64,000 nt of DNA from Bog-159 sp050008575 (GTDB lineage Bacteria > Acidobacteriota > Terriglobia > Bryobacterales > Bryobacteraceae). The notes under the pieces were generated by a model, which had not been told where the DNA came from, made no database searches, and saw nothing but the letters and a program-made list of their open reading frames with translations. The DNA lies in NCBI GenBank assembly GCA_050008575.1, contig JBEKMJ010000019.1, forward strand, positions 1 through 64,000. The letters run 5' to 3'. Every line of letters starts with the position of its first letter. Positions within the stretch are counted from its first letter, which is position 1. Made by a program: the position numbers and the translations under genes. Below are positions 60,695-64,000 of this stretch, one piece after another.

Positions 60695-61060
60695 ATGAAA
60701 TTCGCGAAGGCCGTATTCTTCGGCGCGAGCGTCTTTGGGGTGCTTTTGCTCACGCCCCTATACTTCCTGTTCGACCTGGCCGGACGCGTGTATCCCCCGC
60801 CCATGACGCATCCGCAGTTCTATTACGGCTTTGTAGGAGTGGCGCTGGTCTGGCAATTCGTCTATTTCACCATCGGGACGGACCCTGTGCGGTTCCGTCC
60901 GATGATGATTCTTTCCGTGCTGGCGAAAGGCAGCTATGTGGGCGCACTGCTGGTGCTGTATCTGCAGAACCGCATTCTGTTAGCCGAAGCGGCGACTGGC
61001 CTGCCCGACGCCCTTCTGATGGTGCTGTTCCTCGCGGCCTACTCGAAGACCCGCCGCTGA
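60695..61060 (+). CDS. small four-helix membrane protein
   Basis: 121 aa. Four hydrophobic segments: AVFFGASVFGVLLLTPLYFL (about 6-27), about 44-62, about 74-93 and about 102-117. No catalytic motif or family recognised. ATG at 60695 is preferred because the upstream extension is hydrophilic; TATACT eight bases before it could be a -10 element, implying a nearly leaderless transcript. Confidence 0.65.
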   Translation: MKFAKAVFFGASVFGVLLLTPLYFLFDLAGRVYPPPMTHPQFYYGFVGVALVWQFVYFTIGTDPVRFRPMMILSVLAKGSYVGALLVLYLQNRILLAEAATGLPDALLMVLFLAAYSKTRR

Positions 61061-61073
61061 GCGATGTATCGCG

Positions 61074-61715
61074 CTACGCCGCCGTCCCGTCCGATTGGCC
61101 GGGCGTGGCGCCGTGGGCCGTCGCGTAGATCTGCTGGCTCAACTGGCTCTGCAATTGATTGATGGCTTGCGCGTCGGTCGAACTCAACGTCCCGCCATCG
61201 GCCTGCTTGTCGGCGGCGATCTGTTGCTGGATTGTCGAAAGCTGCGAACCCAACTGCTGCGCCTGGTCGCCACTCAGGTTCCCGGCCTTCTCGTTCAACA
61301 CAATGCGGCCCGCTTCGAGTGTTTCGCGCGCGCCGGCCCGAGTAGCATCCGGATTGGGCGGCGCAGCGGCGCCGTCGTGGGCATCGCTATAAACGGTCTG
61401 GCTCAACTGACTCTGTGCCTGCTGGATAGCCTGCGCATCGCTGGACGAAAGCGTGCCGCCATCGGCTTGCCGGTCCGACACGATCTGGCTATGGATAGAC
61501 GATACCTGGCCGTAAAGCTGCTGAGCCCGATCGCTCGTAAGTTTGCCGGTCTCCGCGTTCGCGGCGACGCGGCCGGTCAGCGCAACCTCGCGCAAAGCAG
61601 CGCGGCTGAGCTGCACGGTATCCGTCGCCTGGACGGACGCTGTAGGCGCGGGCTTCTGCGAAGGCGCCGGCGCATACGTTTCTTGTATGGCGTTGTTCAA
61701 AGTAACTGGGGTCAA
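61074..61715 (-). CDS. internally duplicated protein of unknown function
   Basis: 213 aa. Two copies of a 65-residue unit: about 46-112 (ETGKLTSDRAQQLYGQVSSI, DGGTLSSSDAQAIQQAQSQL) and about 137-205 (KAGNLSGDQAQQLGSQLSTI, DGGTLSSTDAQAINQLQSQL). DRQADGGTLS/DKQADGGTLS resembles a calcium-binding loop, but this is not certain. The Pro/Ala/Thr-rich N-terminus has no signal peptide. It may be a secreted or surface protein by another route, or a coiled-coil scaffold. Confidence 0.68.
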   Translation of the reverse strand: MTPVTLNNAIQETYAPAPSQKPAPTASVQATDTVQLSRAALREVALTGRVAANAETGKLTSDRAQQLYGQVSSIHSQIVSDRQADGGTLSSSDAQAIQQAQSQLSQTVYSDAHDGAAAPPNPDATRAGARETLEAGRIVLNEKAGNLSGDQAQQLGSQLSTIQQQIAADKQADGGTLSSTDAQAINQLQSQLSQQIYATAHGATPGQSDGTAA

Positions 61716-61780
61716 AAGCGTGATCTCCTCGCTCTATCTATCGGCAGGGAGGAACGGAACTTTAGTGGGGCCCAGATCCT

Positions 61781-62782
61781 TCAGCCAGTCGCACGCCGGC
61801 TCTTCCTTATATACGCCTCCGGAATCAGTAACGTGAGCGCATCCGGCACGATCTCTACGCTGGCCGGCAAATGTCCGGCATACTCGCCATCCACCTGAAC
61901 ATAGACGCGCCGCTCCGCCGTGCCCGGCATGCACACGCCGCTGGTCCGGATCACCGAGATCCCCGGCACACCATCCAGCTTGCGCACGGCCACCCGCGCC
62001 AGGTACGTTAGAAACCGGAACGAGCTGCGCCCTTCGAACAGTACCGCCTCGAACCGATCGTCGAGCAAACTGGTGCTTTGCGCGATTTCCAGATCGCCGC
62101 CATAATTCCGCACTTTGCTGATCAGCGCGAAAGCGCAACTAATCCGGCGGCCCTCCACCAGCACTTCGAACTCGTCCAGCTTGCGGCCTACCAGGCTGAA
62201 GCCGGCAAGCCAATAGGCGAGCTTCCCCAGCCGCGCCTTCAGCGGCAGGCTAATGTTGTAGACGACGCGGGCGTCCAGTCCAATGCCCGCCATCAGCAGA
62301 AACAGGCGCGTCCGCCCGCTGCCGTTCACGCATTGCAGCCGTCCCATGGAGATACGCATGGGTACGCATTCGGGAAGGCTCGCGGCGGCCCGCTCGATGC
62401 TCGAGCCCAGCCCCATCTCGTTGGCCAGCACGTTGGCCGTACCGGCCGGCAGAATGCCCAGGGGCACGTCGGAGAACGCCACCCCTTCGGCGATCTCGTT
62501 GATGGTGCCATCGCCCCCCGCCGCCAGGATCAACTCGGCTCCGTCCGCGATGCTGCGCCGCGCGATAGCGCCCGCGGTGCCCGGTCCCTGCGTGGGCACC
62601 AGCCACGTGTCGTGGCCCGCTTGGCGCAGGATCTCGGCGGCGTTGGACAGACGCTTCAATCCCCCGGCGCCCATCTTGCCTGCGAAAGGATTGTAGATAA
62701 TGATGGTCTTGCGTGCGGCGGCTATGGCTTTACTCCAGCTCTCTAAGTTTAAACTAAATGAGAAACGCCGACGCCGAAACAT
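61781..62782 (-). CDS. diacylglycerol kinase-like lipid kinase (DagK/YegS family)
   Basis: 333 aa. KTIIIYNPFAGKMGAGG (about 25-41) and LILAAGGDGTINEIAEGVAF (GGDGTxNE, catalytic) followed by LGILPAGTANVLANEMGL define the family. VDGEYAGHLPASVEI is the typical C-terminal strand. It phosphorylates diacylglycerol or a related lipid at the membrane. The start may lie later than 62782, since the first 20 residues (MFRRRRFSFSLNLESWSKAI) are not family-like. Confidence 0.87.
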   Translation of the reverse strand: MFRRRRFSFSLNLESWSKAIAAARKTIIIYNPFAGKMGAGGLKRLSNAAEILRQAGHDTWLVPTQGPGTAGAIARRSIADGAELILAAGGDGTINEIAEGVAFSDVPLGILPAGTANVLANEMGLGSSIERAAASLPECVPMRISMGRLQCVNGSGRTRLFLLMAGIGLDARVVYNISLPLKARLGKLAYWLAGFSLVGRKLDEFEVLVEGRRISCAFALISKVRNYGGDLEIAQSTSLLDDRFEAVLFEGRSSFRFLTYLARVAVRKLDGVPGISVIRTSGVCMPGTAERRVYVQVDGEYAGHLPASVEIVPDALTLLIPEAYIRKSRRATG

Positions 62783-62814
62783 GCCGCCTTCATGCGGATG
62801 CCAGGCAGTAAGTC

Positions 62815-63648
62815 CTAATCCGAGTCGAGAAAGCGCATGCGGAGTACGTGCAACTGCCTGGCTCGAATCTCTTCGGCGCGCGCCACAATATCGGCTGGGT
62901 TGCCCGGCGCCGCAAAATACCGGCCCGACAATTCGTCCGCCATTCCGCACGCCAGATACAAAACGAGCTCCGTTCCGGGGAGGGTGGTTACGTCCCGGCC
63001 CTCATCGAAAATATTCTTGAACCAGGGCATCCACCGGGCGCCGGCTTCGGAATGCATCAGATCTTCCGCCAAAGCTGTCCGGACTGTCCCCGGCTGAATG
63101 GCGAAAACCGAAACGCCATGAGGCCGTAATTCGTCGGCCAAGACCTCGGTAAACCGGATGAGCGCGCTTTTACTCGTCACGTACGCGGACATGAAGGGAA
63201 CGCTGATGGTTCCGGCCCCGCTGCAAACATTGATAATTCGCCCATCGCGGCGGCTAACCATACCTTTCATGACGGCAATGGAACATAGAAAGGGGCCGCG
63301 CAGATTGGTCTCCAGCGTGCGCCACCACTGGTCCGCGTCAACGTCCCAGGTCGGACCGAACGGCGCGCCCGCCCCTGCGTTGTTCACCAGCAGATTGACT
63401 GCCCCAAGGCGATCTTCCACGAGGCGGACCATCTCCGCCACGGCATTCTTGTCTGTGACATCGGCTGGCACGGCAAGGGCTTCCCCGCCATTCGCCCGAA
63501 TGAGCCTGACGGTTTCGCCGAGTTGGTCCGCGCTGCGGGCCGCTACTGCTACGCGGGCGCCGGCTTCAGCCAGCGAAACCGCGAAGGCCCGCCCCAAGCC
63601 GCGGCCGCCTCCGGTGATAAGAGCCACGCGGCCTCTCAAAACGTCCAT
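62815..63648 (-). CDS. short-chain dehydrogenase/reductase
   Basis: 277 aa. Rossmann NAD(P) motif ALITGGGRGLGRAFAVSLAE (GGxGxGR), NNAG in LLVNNAGAGAPFGP, and active-site Ser/Tyr/Lys in INVCSGAGTISVPFMSAYVTSK (YVTSK). PGTVRT follows. The SDR family is certain; the substrate is not, and the roughly 80-residue C-terminal part (HSEAGARWMPWFKNIFDEGR) is not diagnostic. It is transcribed toward the lipid kinase. Confidence 0.88.
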   Translation of the reverse strand: MDVLRGRVALITGGGRGLGRAFAVSLAEAGARVAVAARSADQLGETVRLIRANGGEALAVPADVTDKNAVAEMVRLVEDRLGAVNLLVNNAGAGAPFGPTWDVDADQWWRTLETNLRGPFLCSIAVMKGMVSRRDGRIINVCSGAGTISVPFMSAYVTSKSALIRFTEVLADELRPHGVSVFAIQPGTVRTALAEDLMHSEAGARWMPWFKNIFDEGRDVTTLPGTELVLYLACGMADELSGRYFAAPGNPADIVARAEEIRARQLHVLRMRFLDSD

Positions 63649-63737
63649 CTTGCAATTGTAGTGTCTGGTGGGTCCTGTCAAGCAGCCCCCACAGCGGGTG
63701 CGGCATACGCGTCGTGTTGCTCCGGACCGATAGATCC

Positions 63738-63835
63738 CGCTCCCTGACGGTCGCGGCTCAGCTGGGCCGTTCGCAATCAACGCGGGTATTACCGAGCCGC
63801 GACCGTCAGAGCGGTTCCCAAAACCGTTAAGCGCC
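63738..63835. repeat. family B inverted-repeat element (copy 4, best preserved)
   Basis: Left arm CGCTCCCTGACGGTCGCGGC then TCAG (63739-63762); right arm TTACCGAGCCGCGACCGTCA (63789-63808), then GAGCGG, TTCCCAAAACCGTTAAGCGC. The arms are inverted, with about 26 bases between them. It is intergenic, upstream of the SDR gene. The rest of 63649-63910 shows no gene. Confidence 0.78.
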
Positions 63836-63910
63836 CGCTCCTCTGCGAGCAATACGACGTAGGGCGAATCCGGGACGCAGAAATTCCGGATAGAAAGGGG
63901 CGCTCATAAC

Positions 63911-64000
63911 TCAAGCTGTGCCGGGGCGGCCAAGTGCCGAGCGTGAATCTTTCCCGCTTCTTTTCTGTATCTGCGCCAGGTCGTGGTTCAGTTGCAGGCG
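63911..64000 (-). CDS. possible C-terminus of a gene continuing past the window
   Basis: The last 30 codons of the frame are open to the window edge and read RLQLNHDLAQIQKRSGKDSR and so on to a TGA at 63911. The amino acid mix is plausible for a helical C-terminus, but the piece is too short to prove coding. Confidence 0.3.
   Translation of the reverse strand, partial: RLQLNHDLAQIQKRSGKDSRSALGRPGTA

Overview
The window is high-GC DNA with densely packed short operons and looks like an acidobacterial chromosome of the Solibacter/Bryobacteraceae type. That placement is inferred from gene content: three fused MacB/FtsX-like permeases of the acidobacterial 'orphan permease' class, many secreted TPR, cytochrome and thioredoxin proteins, a GH44 glucanase, TAT-exported Gfo/Idh oxidoreductases and YncE-phosphoesterase fusions. 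No rRNA, tRNA, CRISPR array or transposase was recognised.

Layout. 1-3.1 kb: flotillin, PspA and a small membrane protein, then a frameshifted RipA-like gene. 3.4-10.1 kb: orphan permease 1, an ABC exporter (one ATPase, two paralogous permeases) and an acetamidase/formamidase-family enzyme. 10.1-25.3 kb: Maf pyrophosphatase, orphan permeases 2 and 3, GH44 glucanase, a secreted protein coupled to an S9 peptidase, and a seven-haem cytochrome-parvulin-TPR fusion. 25.3-33.4 kb: a TPR protein, a cytochrome/copper-oxygenase-like/TPR protein, and two tandem TPR-thioredoxin paralogues. 33.5-46.2 kb: a decayed gene, an oxidoreductase, a lone nuoA, a membrane-anchored MutS homologue, a broken serine hydrolase, a PIN-domain gene with its coupled partner, a GH57 enzyme and a YncE-phosphatase fusion. 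46.4-53.7 kb is accessory: an MNT/HEPN pair lying between two copies of an HNH gene 3' end, ComF, bacterioferritin, a PepSY protein, two unknown genes and a TIR-STAND protein. 53.7-60.5 kb is a housekeeping operon on the minus strand (Trm112-like, GT9, MsbA-like, YicC, Gmk, RpoZ, CoaBC, UDG). 60.7-64 kb holds a membrane protein, a repeat protein, a lipid kinase, an SDR and the edge of a further gene.

The most unusual feature is a dispersed set of short palindromes. Family A is made of hairpins with few loop types (TCCA, TAAA/TTTA, TGAA, CGC, CAT, NGAG) but variable, base-paired stems, usually in tandem and often led by GTGGGGC. Family B is an approximately 100-bp inverted-repeat element carrying CTCCCTGACGGTCGCGGCTC. 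Both occur between genes and also inside open reading frames, where they supply linkers, C-terminal tails, a stop codon and part of a signal peptide. A third repeat is a 30-bp inverted repeat upstream of gmk.

At least five accessory genes are frameshifted (RipA-like, a secreted unknown, the serine hydrolase, the PIN partner, hepT), while housekeeping genes are intact. This fits real decay better than random base errors, but base errors cannot be excluded from one sequence.
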